DNA from: DAOTZS01 sp034434335
Lineage (GTDB): Bacteria; Chloroflexota; Anaerolineae; CG2-30-64-16
Reading direction: 5' to 3'
DNA: 58,367 nt
NCBI GenBank assembly: GCA_034434335.1
Contig: DAOTZS010000208.1
Coordinates: 1 to 58,367 of the forward strand
Below are positions 48,792-57,365 of the stretch, one piece after another. Made by a program: the position numbers and the translations under genes. How positions within the stretch are numbered: the first letter of the stretch is position 1; the number at the start of each line of letters is the position of its first letter. Under the pieces are notes generated by a model, which saw nothing but the letters and a program-made list of their open reading frames with translations, was not told where the DNA came from and ran no database searches.

Positions 48792-51185
48792 GTGCATGAT
48801 GACATTCTGGCGGGGTTGAACGCGGCCCAACGGGAAGCCGTGACCACGATAGACGGTCCGGTTCTGGTGCTGGCTGGCCCCGGTTCGGGCAAGACCAGGG
48901 TGCTGGCTCACCGCGTGGCTTACCTGTTGCGGGTTGTCCAGGTCCATCCGCGCGCCATCATGGCCGTGACCTTTACCAACAAGGCTGCCCAGGAGATGCG
49001 CGACCGCATCAACGGCTTGCTGGGTGAATCGGTGCCCGCCAGTACCGGCTGGCGCGGCCTGACCCTGGGGACATTTCACAGCATCTGTGCCCGTATCTTG
49101 CGCCAGGAGGCAGAGTTGGCCGGGCTGCGGCCCGACTATGTCATTTATGACGATGGCGATCAGCTTACGGCCATTAAGCAGACCCTGCGAGAGCTGAACA
49201 TCAGCGAGAAGCAGTACCGGCCGGAGGCCATGCGCGCCGCCATCTCCCGCATGAAGAACGAGCTGGTGCGGCCCTCGGAGATGTCCGTGGACACCTATTG
49301 GGCTCAGGTGCTGACGCGGGTGTATGAATATTACGAGAAACTGATGGCTGCCAACGGGGCGGTGGATTTCGACGACTTGCTGGCCAGGACCGTATACCTC
49401 TTTCGCGAGCACCCGCAGGTGCTGGCGCGCTATCAGGAACGCTACCGTTATCTGCTGGTGGACGAATTCCAGGACACTAATACGGCTCAGTATGAGCTAA
49501 TGCGCCTGCTGGCAGCACAGCATCACAATTTGTTCGCTGTAGGAGATGAAGATCAGTCCATCTATGGTTTTCGCGGGGCCGATTACCGCAATGTCCTGCG
49601 CTTTCGCGAAGATTTCCCCACGGCCAGGGTGATCCTGCTGGAGCAGAACTATCGCTCCACGCAGACCATCCTCGACGCAGCCAACGCCATCATCTCACGC
49701 AACCGTCATCGCACGCCCAAGGCGCTGCGCACCAACCGGGGACGGGGGCCGGCCGTCACCATATACGAAGCCTATGACGAGATGGACGAAGCGACCTATG
49801 TGGTCAGGACGATCCGGGAGCTGATGGCGCGTGGCCAGGCGCGGCCCAAAGACTGCGCGGTGATGTACCGCACCAATGCCCAATCGCGGCCTTTGGAAGA
49901 CGCGTTCGTGATGTGGGGCATGCCCTACCGCTTGGTGGGAGGCACGCGCTTCTACCAACGCCGGGAGATCAAGGATATGCTGGCCTACCTGCGCCTGATT
50001 CACAATCCGGCCGACAACTTCAGCTTCAGCCGCATCATCAATGTGCCCCGCCGCGGCATCGGTGAGAAGACATTGGCGACCCTGGCGCAATGGAGCAGCG
50101 CACATGGGGTGGGCATGGCAGGAGGCCTGGCATTGATCGCCGGTGACCTGCACAGCCCGGCCCTGCCCGAGGAGGTCCGCACCCGCTATACCCAGCCGCC
50201 CGAGCACCCCTTCTCGCCCGCCGTCCGCCGCACCCTGATGGAGTTCTATCGCCTGCTGGCCGGCTGGCTGGCGGACCGCCACAAGCTCACCGTAGTCGAG
50301 CTGTTGGACCGGATCGCCGACGAGTCAGGGTATGCGGTGGAATTGCGAGACGGCACGCCAGAGGGCGAGGACCGCTGGGCCAACGTGCAGGAGTTGCGCA
50401 GCGTTGCTGCCTATTACAACGACTTCCCCCCCGAGTTGCGCCTGAGCGCTTTTCTGGAAGAGGTGGCCCTGGTATCGGACCAGGACGAACTAAACGGCGA
50501 AGACGACCGGGTTACCCTGCTGACCCTGCACACGGCAAAGGGGCTGGAGTTCCCGGTGGTGTTCATCGTAGGGCTGGAGGAGAACATCCTGCCCCATGTG
50601 CGCAGCATGGATGATCCGGACCAGCTCGAAGAGGAGCGTCGGCTGATGTACGTGGGGGTGACGCGTGCCAAAGACCGCCTCTACCTGGTGCGCGCTTTCA
50701 GGCGTACCCTCTTCGGCCGCAACGAGCTGAATGAACCCTCGCGTTTCCTGCGGGATGTGGCCCAGGCCAGGGTGACGACCGCTGAGGTCCTGAGCAGCGG
50801 AGAGGCTGAGCTGGTTACAGCCTCCCCGGAAGCACGTGAGGGAAGGCAGGAGAGAAGTGTGGGAGAAAGCCAGCGGCCGCGCGGGCTGGCAACCCCCCAT
50901 CGGACCTCTCCGGCCCATGGCGCTGTTGAGCCCCCATCCCGCCCGGCGGCAGCCATAGCTGGTCGGGAGGGTGGTCCTGCTCGCGAAGGCCGCGGCCCGC
51001 AATTCAGCCCTGGCGACCGGGTTGACCACGGCCTGTTTGGGGAGGGGATCGTGCTGAAGAGCGAGCTGACGGCCGACGACGAGGAAGTGACGATCGCCTT
51101 TGCCGACAAAGGGATCAAGACCTTGCTGGCAAGTTACGCCAAACTGCGCAAGATAGGCCAGGAAGCAACCCCGCGCGGCCTCTGA
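48792..51185 (+). CDS. pcrA: UvrD/PcrA-type superfamily 1A DNA helicase
   Basis: The protein has 797 residues if GTG 48792 is the start (AAAGGAG upstream, product VHDDILAGLNAAQREAV as in PcrA); an upstream in-frame ATG 48723 would add 23 residues. The helicase motifs are all visible: AGPGSGKTRVL (I), TFTNKAAQEM (Ia), VDEFQDTN (II), GDEDQSIYGFRGA (III), LEQNYRST (IV), LLTLHTAKGLEFPVVF (V) and VGVTRAKDRLY (VI). The C-terminal tail has a disordered linker and a PcrA/UvrD Tudor-like end (GDRVDHGLFGEGIVL). It works in repair and replication restart, unwinding 3' to 5'. Confidence 0.94.
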   Translation: MHDDILAGLNAAQREAVTTIDGPVLVLAGPGSGKTRVLAHRVAYLLRVVQVHPRAIMAVTFTNKAAQEMRDRINGLLGESVPASTGWRGLTLGTFHSICARILRQEAELAGLRPDYVIYDDGDQLTAIKQTLRELNISEKQYRPEAMRAAISRMKNELVRPSEMSVDTYWAQVLTRVYEYYEKLMAANGAVDFDDLLARTVYLFREHPQVLARYQERYRYLLVDEFQDTNTAQYELMRLLAAQHHNLFAVGDEDQSIYGFRGADYRNVLRFREDFPTARVILLEQNYRSTQTILDAANAIISRNRHRTPKALRTNRGRGPAVTIYEAYDEMDEATYVVRTIRELMARGQARPKDCAVMYRTNAQSRPLEDAFVMWGMPYRLVGGTRFYQRREIKDMLAYLRLIHNPADNFSFSRIINVPRRGIGEKTLATLAQWSSAHGVGMAGGLALIAGDLHSPALPEEVRTRYTQPPEHPFSPAVRRTLMEFYRLLAGWLADRHKLTVVELLDRIADESGYAVELRDGTPEGEDRWANVQELRSVAAYYNDFPPELRLSAFLEEVALVSDQDELNGEDDRVTLLTLHTAKGLEFPVVFIVGLEENILPHVRSMDDPDQLEEERRLMYVGVTRAKDRLYLVRAFRRTLFGRNELNEPSRFLRDVAQARVTTAEVLSSGEAELVTASPEAREGRQERSVGESQRPRGLATPHRTSPAHGAVEPPSRPAAAIAGREGGPAREGRGPQFSPGDRVDHGLFGEGIVLKSELTADDEEVTIAFADKGIKTLLASYAKLRKIGQEATPRGL

Positions 51186-51202
51186 GCCAGTCCCCTGCCT
51201 TG

Positions 51203-51658
51203 CTACCTCCAGCGCTGCAGCTCGATGAAATTGCCTTCCGGGTCGCTGACGTAGGCGAAGGTAACACGGCCTGCGCCGGCGATCTCGGCTGATACAATCT
51301 CTCCCAGTGCGCTCCCGCCGGCTGCCAGCACAGCCTGGCGTGCGGCCTGCACATCGGCCACGGCCAGGGCAATGTGGGCCAGCCCTGGCCGGTTTATCGC
51401 CGGCCGGGGCCCTTCCTCCTCCTGGGCATACTGGAAGATCTCCAGCGTGGGGCCGGCCTGGCCGTGGCCCGGCAGGCGCAGGTGCACCCCGTGGATGCGC
51501 GCCCCAGGGATGCCGGTGGCTTGCTCGAGCCAGGGGCCGGCCAGGTCTCGCTCGGGCGGCACGGGCTGGCACCCAAAGACCTGCTCATAGAAGCGGGCCA
51601 GACGTTGCCAATCGCGGGCCACAATGTTGATATGCACGAACCTGGCTTCGATGCTCAT
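51203..51658 (-). CDS. VOC-family (glyoxalase/bleomycin resistance-like) protein
   Basis: The protein has 151 residues from ATG 51658 (AAGGA upstream). It has two beta-alpha-beta-beta-beta modules: FVHINIVARDWQRLARFYEQV with IHGVHLRLPG, and GLAHIALAVADVQAA with AYVSDPEGNFIEL. Metal ligand positions (His, Glu, His, Glu) appear filled, so it is likely a metal-dependent lyase or epimerase-like enzyme; the substrate is unknown. It is convergent with the helicase gene (17 bases between stops). Confidence 0.85.
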   Translation of the reverse strand: MSIEARFVHINIVARDWQRLARFYEQVFGCQPVPPERDLAGPWLEQATGIPGARIHGVHLRLPGHGQAGPTLEIFQYAQEEEGPRPAINRPGLAHIALAVADVQAARQAVLAAGGSALGEIVSAEIAGAGRVTFAYVSDPEGNFIELQRWR

Positions 51659-51775
51659 AATCCTTATCTCTTTTCTCCAGAAGGTTAGCCATCCCTGCTG
51701 CATCTATTCTACCACATCATCGGGCATTCCTCGTGGTCCCGGGCTTGCGCTGCGCACACCCTCGCGGCCCGGCTC

Positions 51776-51804
51776 TTGGCCGCCTGGCCTTACCATGCTA
51801 TACT
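51776..51804 (+). promoter_or_regulatory. Probable promoter of the phosphofructokinase gene
   Basis: The -35 is TTGGCC (51776-51781) and the -10 is TATACT (51799-51804), with a 17-base spacer; about 87 bases to the start codon. Confidence 0.6.
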
Positions 51805-51890
51805 TGAACGCACCAGCCTGGTGCGAGCCTGGCTGCTGGTCGTTTGTCCTTCATCCTTGGTCATTTGTCCCTCATCCGAAGGAGGCCCTT

Positions 51891-54086
51891 ATGCGTATTG
51901 GTATCCTCACCAGCGGTGGAGATGCCCCTGGCATGAACGCTTCCATCCGGGCTGTAACGCGTTGTGCCCTGGATAAAGGCATCGAGGTAATCGGCATCCA
52001 TGAAGGGTGGCAGGGGGTGGTGGAAGGTGGGCAGAGGTTCGAGCGGCTCAACTGGCGCAGTGTGGGGGGCATCTTACAGTTCGGCGGCACGATCCTGGGC
52101 ACCGCGCGCTCGGAAGCTTTCTACACTGTTGCCGGGAGGCGGCAGGCGGTTCAGAACCTGGTGCAGGCTGGGATTGATGGCCTGGTGGTCATCGGGGGAG
52201 ATGGCTCGCTGACCGGCGCCTTGATCCTCTACCAGGAATGGCCGGAGCATCTGCGGGCGCTGGCCGCAGAGGGTGCTATCCCCGCCGAGCTGGCCGCAGA
52301 CCCCCCGCCGCTGCGCATCGCGGGGCTGCCGGGCTCGATTGACAACGACCAGTATGGCACCGACATGAGCATCGGCGCGGATACCGCGCTCAACACCATC
52401 GTGCGGGCTGTAGACCAGCTCAGCTCTACGGCCGATTCTCACCAGCGCACTTTTGTGGTGGAGGTGATGGGCCGGCGCTGCGGCTACCTGGCCCTGATGG
52501 GCGCGGTGGCCACTGGCGCTGATTGGGTCCTGATCCCCGAAGAGGAGATGGACGCGCGCTGGCACTTTCGCATGATCGAGGCCCTCAAGAACGGCCGGGC
52601 AGCCGGCCGGCGCCACGACATCATCATCTTTGCCGAAGGCGCGCGGCATAGCGACGGCCTGCCAATTAAAGCCGAAACGATCAGCGATATCCTGCGCACT
52701 CGCCTGGGGGTTGAGGCACGGGTCACCGTGCTTGGGCATGTGCAGCGGGGCGGCTCTCCCAGCGCCTTTGACCGGGTGATGGCCTCTCGCCTGGGAGAAG
52801 CGGCCGTAGCCCACCTGTGCGGGCCCGATCCCACCCCTGCCATGATTGGCCTGGTCAACAACGAGCCTAAGGCTACTCCCCTGGAGGAAGTGGTGGCCAA
52901 GAGCCAGCAGGTCAACACCGAGATCGACCAGGGTCACTTCGAGCGGGCTCTGGAACTGCGGGGCCGCAGTTTCCTTGACTCACTGGAGCTGCTCAAGACC
53001 CTGACCCGGGCCAGGCCAAAGGAAGAGCTGGCCAACCGCGGCCGTATCGCCATCCTCACCGGTGGGCCCGATGCCCCGGGGATGAATGCCATTGTGCGCA
53101 CGGCATTGCGCATTGCGATGAACGAAGGCCAGGACGTGGTGGGGGTGCGCTATGGCTTCGACGGCCTGCGCAAGGGGGACATCTGGGACCTGCAATGGAT
53201 GGATGTGCAGAACTGGATCCGCCTGGGCGGCAGTGAACTGGGGGCCATCCGCTATCAGGTGCAGCCGGAAGACCTGGCCGGGATTGCCAGGACAGTTCGA
53301 GAGTGGGACATCCGGGGGTTGATCGCCGTAGGGGGGATGGACACCTATGCCCAGGTGGCCAGGCTGGTGGCCGCGCGCGATCAATATCGGGAGCTGCGCA
53401 TTCCGATGCTCTGTGTCCCTGCCACTATTGATAATAACCTGCCCGGCACCGAGATCACCATTGGGGCCGATACCGCGCTCAACAACATCGTGGATGCCGT
53501 GGACAAGATCAAGTATACCGCCGGCGCGGCACACCGGGCGTTCATCATCGAAGTGATGGGCCGGCGCTGTGGCTACCTGGCGTTGGCTGCCGGGATCGCC
53601 AGCGGGGCTGAGGTGGAGTTATTGCCCGAGGATAACGCCACGGTGGAGACCCTGTTACAGGATACTGAGCTGTTGCGCGAAGGGTTCTTCAGCGGCAAGA
53701 AGCTGGGGATTGTTATCATGTCGGAGAACGCCTTCCGCTACTACGATACGGAATTCGTGCGCCGTGTGATGGAAGCGGAGGCTAATGGCGCGTTTGAAGT
53801 ACGGACCTCTATCCTGGGGCACCTGCAGCGCGGCGGAACTCCGACCGCCTTCGACCGTATTCAGGGCAGCCGGCTGGGCGCGCACGCGGCCCGGCAGATC
53901 ATGGCCGACGTGGCCGCACGCCGCGCGGATGCCAACGTCATCGGCATCATGCGCAGGGGTGTGGTGATCACGCCCCTGGAGGAGGCCATGGCCCAGGTAG
54001 ATTGGGAGAACTGGCGGCCCAAGGAGCAGACTTTCCTGAGCTGGCGCAAGCTGGCCGACACCCTGGCCAAGCCAAAACCAGGATGA
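51891..54086 (+). CDS. Tandem-fused phosphofructokinase (two PfkA domains)
   Basis: The protein has 731 residues from ATG 51891 (AAGGAGG upstream). Both halves carry the PfkA fold: residues 1-~360 start RIGILTSGGDAPGMNA, and ~383-731 start RIAILTGGPDAPGMNA. The N half keeps the ATP motif GGDGS (102-106), catalytic PGSIDND (Asp151, Asp153) and LGHVQRGGSPSAFDR. The C half has GGMDT (481-485) in place of GGDGS and TIDNN (512-516), losing the second Asp, but keeps LGHLQRGGTPTAFDR and EVMGRRCGY. So the N half is probably catalytic and the C half regulatory, as in eukaryotic PFK. ATP rather than pyrophosphate use is suggested by the Gly in GGDGS. Confidence 0.9.
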   Translation: MRIGILTSGGDAPGMNASIRAVTRCALDKGIEVIGIHEGWQGVVEGGQRFERLNWRSVGGILQFGGTILGTARSEAFYTVAGRRQAVQNLVQAGIDGLVVIGGDGSLTGALILYQEWPEHLRALAAEGAIPAELAADPPPLRIAGLPGSIDNDQYGTDMSIGADTALNTIVRAVDQLSSTADSHQRTFVVEVMGRRCGYLALMGAVATGADWVLIPEEEMDARWHFRMIEALKNGRAAGRRHDIIIFAEGARHSDGLPIKAETISDILRTRLGVEARVTVLGHVQRGGSPSAFDRVMASRLGEAAVAHLCGPDPTPAMIGLVNNEPKATPLEEVVAKSQQVNTEIDQGHFERALELRGRSFLDSLELLKTLTRARPKEELANRGRIAILTGGPDAPGMNAIVRTALRIAMNEGQDVVGVRYGFDGLRKGDIWDLQWMDVQNWIRLGGSELGAIRYQVQPEDLAGIARTVREWDIRGLIAVGGMDTYAQVARLVAARDQYRELRIPMLCVPATIDNNLPGTEITIGADTALNNIVDAVDKIKYTAGAAHRAFIIEVMGRRCGYLALAAGIASGAEVELLPEDNATVETLLQDTELLREGFFSGKKLGIVIMSENAFRYYDTEFVRRVMEAEANGAFEVRTSILGHLQRGGTPTAFDRIQGSRLGAHAARQIMADVAARRADANVIGIMRRGVVITPLEEAMAQVDWENWRPKEQTFLSWRKLADTLAKPKPG

Positions 54087-54164
54087 GGATCACGAATTGG
54101 CCCACCGGAAGCAGGACATCAACAGTTCCCCGCCATCCGGATATGATAGCGATGTCTTTGGGGC

Positions 54165-55409
54165 TCAGCGTGGCGGGTGGACGCTGAGGTACTGGAGCAG
54201 GAAGGGGAACACCTCGTCCAGGACTTCGTAGCTCTCCCAGCCCGGGGAAGCCGCGGCTGCGAAGATCGCCGCCCCCAGAACGTAGTCGTCCTGCTGGAGC
54301 ATGGCGTCGTACCAGGCCAACTGCTCGACATAATTGCCGGGCGCATCGCTACCCATCCCCAACTCTTCCCAATAACCGGCGAAGTCGCGCCAGCCACGGC
54401 CTGGTGGCCCGGGCCGGTTGGCCACCAGGCCATCAATCCCCACTTCTGTCAATAAGAGCGGTAGAGAGAGGCCATTGGGCTGCAGATAATTGCGGTACAC
54501 CTTGCGATAGCGCAGCGTCAGCCATCCCTCCTGGGCCGGATCAGTGTCCCATCCCAGGGGGTCCTGGGGGGTGCCGAATTGCATGGTGGGCGCGGCATAT
54601 TCGTGCAAACCCAGGTAGCCGGCGTGCTCGATGGCTGCCTCCAGAGCCGGCCGGAAATGGGGCCACAGCTCCAGGGCAGGGTGGCCTGTGCCGAAGTTGC
54701 CAATGACAGATCGCACGCCTGCTGCGGCCAGGAGCCGGGTGCGTTCGGCTTCAAATTCGGCCAGCCGGCTCATCTGGTCTGCATTGGTTGCCAGCGGTTC
54801 ATTGTAAGCTTCCCAGCCGTCGAAAGCGGCCAGCCGGCGTGGTTCGGTGGCGATGGGCAAGAGCCGGTCGGCGAAGGCACGCGCGGCACCGGCCGGGTCT
54901 GTCAGGCCGGCCAGGTCTATCTGGGGCAGGTCTATGCGGCCCACCAGGAGGGTGTGGGGCGAGATCTGCTTGATCTCCGTGGCGAAGTTCGGGTCATATT
55001 CGAGCGTTTTGACCAGAGCTACGTTGCGGGTGCGGAGCAGGTCGAAGATGCGCGGGTCGTTGCGTGTGATGAAGAGGCCCAGTTTGGTGGGAGGGCCGGG
55101 CGGGAAAGGGGTGGCCGTGGGGGTGGGGGTGGCGGTGGGGGGCCGTGTAGGGGTGGCGGTAGCCGTCGTGGTCGCGGTAAGGGGCGTGGTCGCAGTGGCG
55201 CGAGGCATCGGGGTACGGGTGGCCGCCTGGGTAGGACTGGACGTCGGGACACGCGGTGTGCGGGTAGGGGTGGGAGTGGGGCCAGGTGTACGTCGAGCAC
55301 ACGCGGCGCCCAAGGCCGCCAGGCCGCCTGCACTCAACGCGGCCAGGAAAGCCCGCCGGCTGAGGTATGGAGGCTTGGGGCGAAAGTGAGGGTCACGAGA
55401 GGCCGACAT
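54165..55409 (-). CDS. Secreted glycosidase-like lipoprotein with Thr/Pro-rich linker
   Basis: The protein has 414 residues with AAGGAGAGA before ATG 55409. The N-terminus has a twin-arginine motif (LSRRAFLAAL) and a Cys after ALGAA, so it is probably a Tat-exported lipoprotein. Residues ~40-105 are a low-complexity Thr/Pro linker. The C-terminal domain (LGLFITRNDPRIF onward) looks like a clan-A glycoside hydrolase: WEAYNEPLAT (Asn-Glu-Pro) and LLLTEVGID (second Glu). The function is not assigned. It is the third gene of this type in the window. The L,D-transpeptidase gene ends 10 bases upstream of it. Confidence 0.78.
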   Translation of the reverse strand: MSASRDPHFRPKPPYLSRRAFLAALSAGGLAALGAACARRTPGPTPTPTRTPRVPTSSPTQAATRTPMPRATATTPLTATTTATATPTRPPTATPTPTATPFPPGPPTKLGLFITRNDPRIFDLLRTRNVALVKTLEYDPNFATEIKQISPHTLLVGRIDLPQIDLAGLTDPAGAARAFADRLLPIATEPRRLAAFDGWEAYNEPLATNADQMSRLAEFEAERTRLLAAAGVRSVIGNFGTGHPALELWPHFRPALEAAIEHAGYLGLHEYAAPTMQFGTPQDPLGWDTDPAQEGWLTLRYRKVYRNYLQPNGLSLPLLLTEVGIDGLVANRPGPPGRGWRDFAGYWEELGMGSDAPGNYVEQLAWYDAMLQQDDYVLGAAIFAAAASPGWESYEVLDEVFPFLLQYLSVHPPR

Positions 55410-55419
55410 GGTTCTCTCC

Positions 55420-56181
55420 TTACTGGCGGGCAGGCTCCTGGGCGCGGGGGAGGATCACTAAAGGCACTCCTTCAGGCCCCCAGGCGGTGAACCAGCGGGC
55501 ATCCTCTGGGGCCAGGCGAATGCATCCGCGCGAGGCTGGGTAGTTGCCCAGGGCATCCAGGTCCTGGTAGACCTTCTGGCCGTCTACCAGCCTGTAGGGC
55601 GCGCCGTGGATCAGGATGCTGCCCACGTCTTCGAAGAGATACCACCCCTCGTCGGCGTAGACGCCAAAGGCCTGGAACGTGCCCCAATAGGGCCCCACCA
55701 GCCCATACCAGGCTGGCGTGTGGTAGCCGCGTGCTTCGTCCCCTGTGCTGATGGGCAGCTCGCGCGGCGGCTGGCCAGGATCCCAGATGGTCATCTTTTG
55801 CAGGTTGGGATCTACCACAATGAAGCGTCGGCTGGGGTCCATGCCGTACTGTTGCACTACGGCCGCCAGGTAAGGCGACAGCGCGACCGACACCTCCGCC
55901 CCGGCAGATGAAATGGTGGGGGCCGGCGTCGCGGCTGGGGTGATCACTGTCAGGGTCACAGGTACGCGGGTGGGCTGACGGGTTGGTGGCCGGGGAGTCT
56001 TGGTAGGGGTAGGGGTCACGGGGGCGGTGAAAGCTGCGTCTAACCCGCGGCTCCACATAGCCATGCGCGCAGCCCATGCGTTGACCGTCAGGCCGGCCAG
56101 CGCCAGGATGACCGCTGCGATCAGGACACCCAGGGTGATCCATCTCGAAGGAAGTGGCTTGCGGGACGAGAGGGCTCTCAT
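55420..56181 (-). CDS. L,D-transpeptidase (YkuD domain), membrane-anchored
   Basis: The protein has 253 residues. A membrane anchor (~16-37) is followed by a Thr/Pro-rich linker, then a YkuD domain (~115-250): FIVVDPNLQKMTIWD, ILIHGAPY (His) and PASRGCIRLAPEDARW (catalytic Cys in S-x-G-C-I-R). It cross-links peptidoglycan or attaches proteins to it outside the cell. It overlaps the translin gene by 4 bases (ATGA), showing translational coupling. Confidence 0.92.
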   Translation of the reverse strand: MRALSSRKPLPSRWITLGVLIAAVILALAGLTVNAWAARMAMWSRGLDAAFTAPVTPTPTKTPRPPTRQPTRVPVTLTVITPAATPAPTISSAGAEVSVALSPYLAAVVQQYGMDPSRRFIVVDPNLQKMTIWDPGQPPRELPISTGDEARGYHTPAWYGLVGPYWGTFQAFGVYADEGWYLFEDVGSILIHGAPYRLVDGQKVYQDLDALGNYPASRGCIRLAPEDARWFTAWGPEGVPLVILPRAQEPARQ

Positions 56182-56822
56182 CGGTCTCCGATGTCGCGCA
56201 GTCGTTGCTCGAAGCCACTGAGGGCCATCTGGAGTTCTTCCTGGCGGAGCGCGACGGTCAGGTCGCCCCGGGTGCGTTCCAGGACTCCGCGCAGCATATC
56301 GGTGCTGCGGCGCAGGCCGCCGGTGAGGGCGTCAGGGAAGTCTATAGTCATGAGCTGGCAGTAGATTTCGTCCATGAGTGCCAGGTATGGTTCAGCTTCG
56401 GCTGTGCGGCCCAGGCGGATCAGGTCGAGCACGAAGCGGCGCAGCTCACTGGCGGCCTCGGCCAGGCCGTTGAGGTAGGCCGCGGCTGGGATGCCCAGAT
56501 CGGCCGGGTCGGGGAGCTCTGTCCCGCGCACGAACGCGTAGAGGGCGTGAGCTTCGGCCAGTTCCTTCAGGGCATCCTGGGTATAGCCGGCCTCATTCAG
56601 GTCGGCGTAGGAGGCCACCCCTTCGGCCATGAGCCTGGCAACCTCCTGGGCGGCCTGCAAGAGCGTCGCTGCCTCCTGCCACTCGCGGCGGTGGATGGCG
56701 CGAATGGTGAGCGAGCAGAGGCGGATCAGCTCGCGGCTGCGATTAAGGGTGATATCGCGGATCTGATTCTTAACGGTGAGATCGCCGCGTATCTTTTCGA
56801 TGATCTGGGCGAGTTCGGGCAC
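56178..56822 (-). CDS. Translin-family protein
   Basis: The protein has 214 residues from GTG 56822 (GGAGGAGG 5 bases upstream); a start further upstream is not needed. The all-helical translin pattern is clear: RDITLNRSRELIRLC, TIRAIHRREWQEA, DALKELAEAHALYAFV, YLNGLAEAASELRRFVLD, MDEIYCQLMTIDFPDALT and GLRRSTDMLRGVLERTRGD. Eukaryotic and archaeal relatives form octamers that bind or cut small RNAs (C3PO); the KELAEA Glu pair resembles the catalytic ExxE of TRAX, so RNase activity is possible. Bacterial members are uncommon in my experience. It is first in an operon with the L,D-transpeptidase. Confidence 0.88.
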   Translation of the reverse strand: MPELAQIIEKIRGDLTVKNQIRDITLNRSRELIRLCSLTIRAIHRREWQEAATLLQAAQEVARLMAEGVASYADLNEAGYTQDALKELAEAHALYAFVRGTELPDPADLGIPAAAYLNGLAEAASELRRFVLDLIRLGRTAEAEPYLALMDEIYCQLMTIDFPDALTGGLRRSTDMLRGVLERTRGDLTVALRQEELQMALSGFEQRLRDIGDR

Positions 56823-56880
56823 GGTTGCCTCCTCCAGGGTCAGGCGGAGGGGTATAATTGGCTCTGGAGAGTTGCTGCTG

Positions 56881-56910
56881 ATTATACCTTTGAGGGTGGC
56901 GCCTGGCCAA
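56881..56910 (-). promoter_or_regulatory. Probable promoter of the translin operon
   Basis: On the minus strand the -35 is TTGGCC (56910-56905) and the -10 is TATAAT (56886-56881) with an 18-base spacer. The start codon is ~59 bases downstream. The -35 hexamer equals that proposed for the phosphofructokinase gene. Confidence 0.6.
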
Positions 56911-57237
56911 ATTGAGGTGTGTGATCCCATTTTGCGCAAGAGTATCCAGATACAGAATGCCCGGGCTCCCAAACGCCGCCTGTGCTATGGTCATACGGCC
57001 GTGCGCCCCGGGGCTGTAAGACGCCACGGCGTGTTTTGGCCCCATTCAGTGGATGAGCCTCCCCTTGGGGATAGGGCACTGTTCCTTCCCTGCGTGCGGG
57101 GGGAGGGCTCGGTTGCCATGTGCCGGCGAGCCGGGCAGAGCTGTCACGGGGGTGATGGGGTATGTGACAATAGAGCTAAGGTAGGAGAAAATTCCTATGG
57201 AAATCTTGGCGGAAAGTGCCATGAATAGGGAAGTACT
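56911..57237. other. Non-coding gap between translin and Csx3-like genes
   Basis: Reading frames here are short and unlike any family I know. No CRISPR repeat pattern is visible. I see nothing further that I can support. Confidence 0.4.
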
Positions 57238-57260
57238 GCCCGCCGCTTTTAGCAGCGGGC
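57238..57260 (-). terminator. Hairpin downstream of the Csx3-like gene
   Basis: GCCCGCCGCT-TTT-AGCAGCGGGC forms a 10-bp stem with one mismatch, about 105 bases after the Csx3-like stop. It may end that transcript; no strong U-run follows. Confidence 0.45.
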
Positions 57261-57365
57261 TCAGTTCAAAGGCCCTTGGGGGCTCAAAAATGGCCTGCAA
57301 GGCTTTGCTGAATCAGCCTGGCGGTTTACCGTAGGGCTGAGCGCGAGCAATTCTCTGACAGGCTC

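Noticed and set aside
55080..55290. GT-rich repetitive tract resembling a minisatellite
   Set aside because: It encodes the Thr/Pro linker of the lipoprotein and follows codon periodicity; it is not an independent repeat element.
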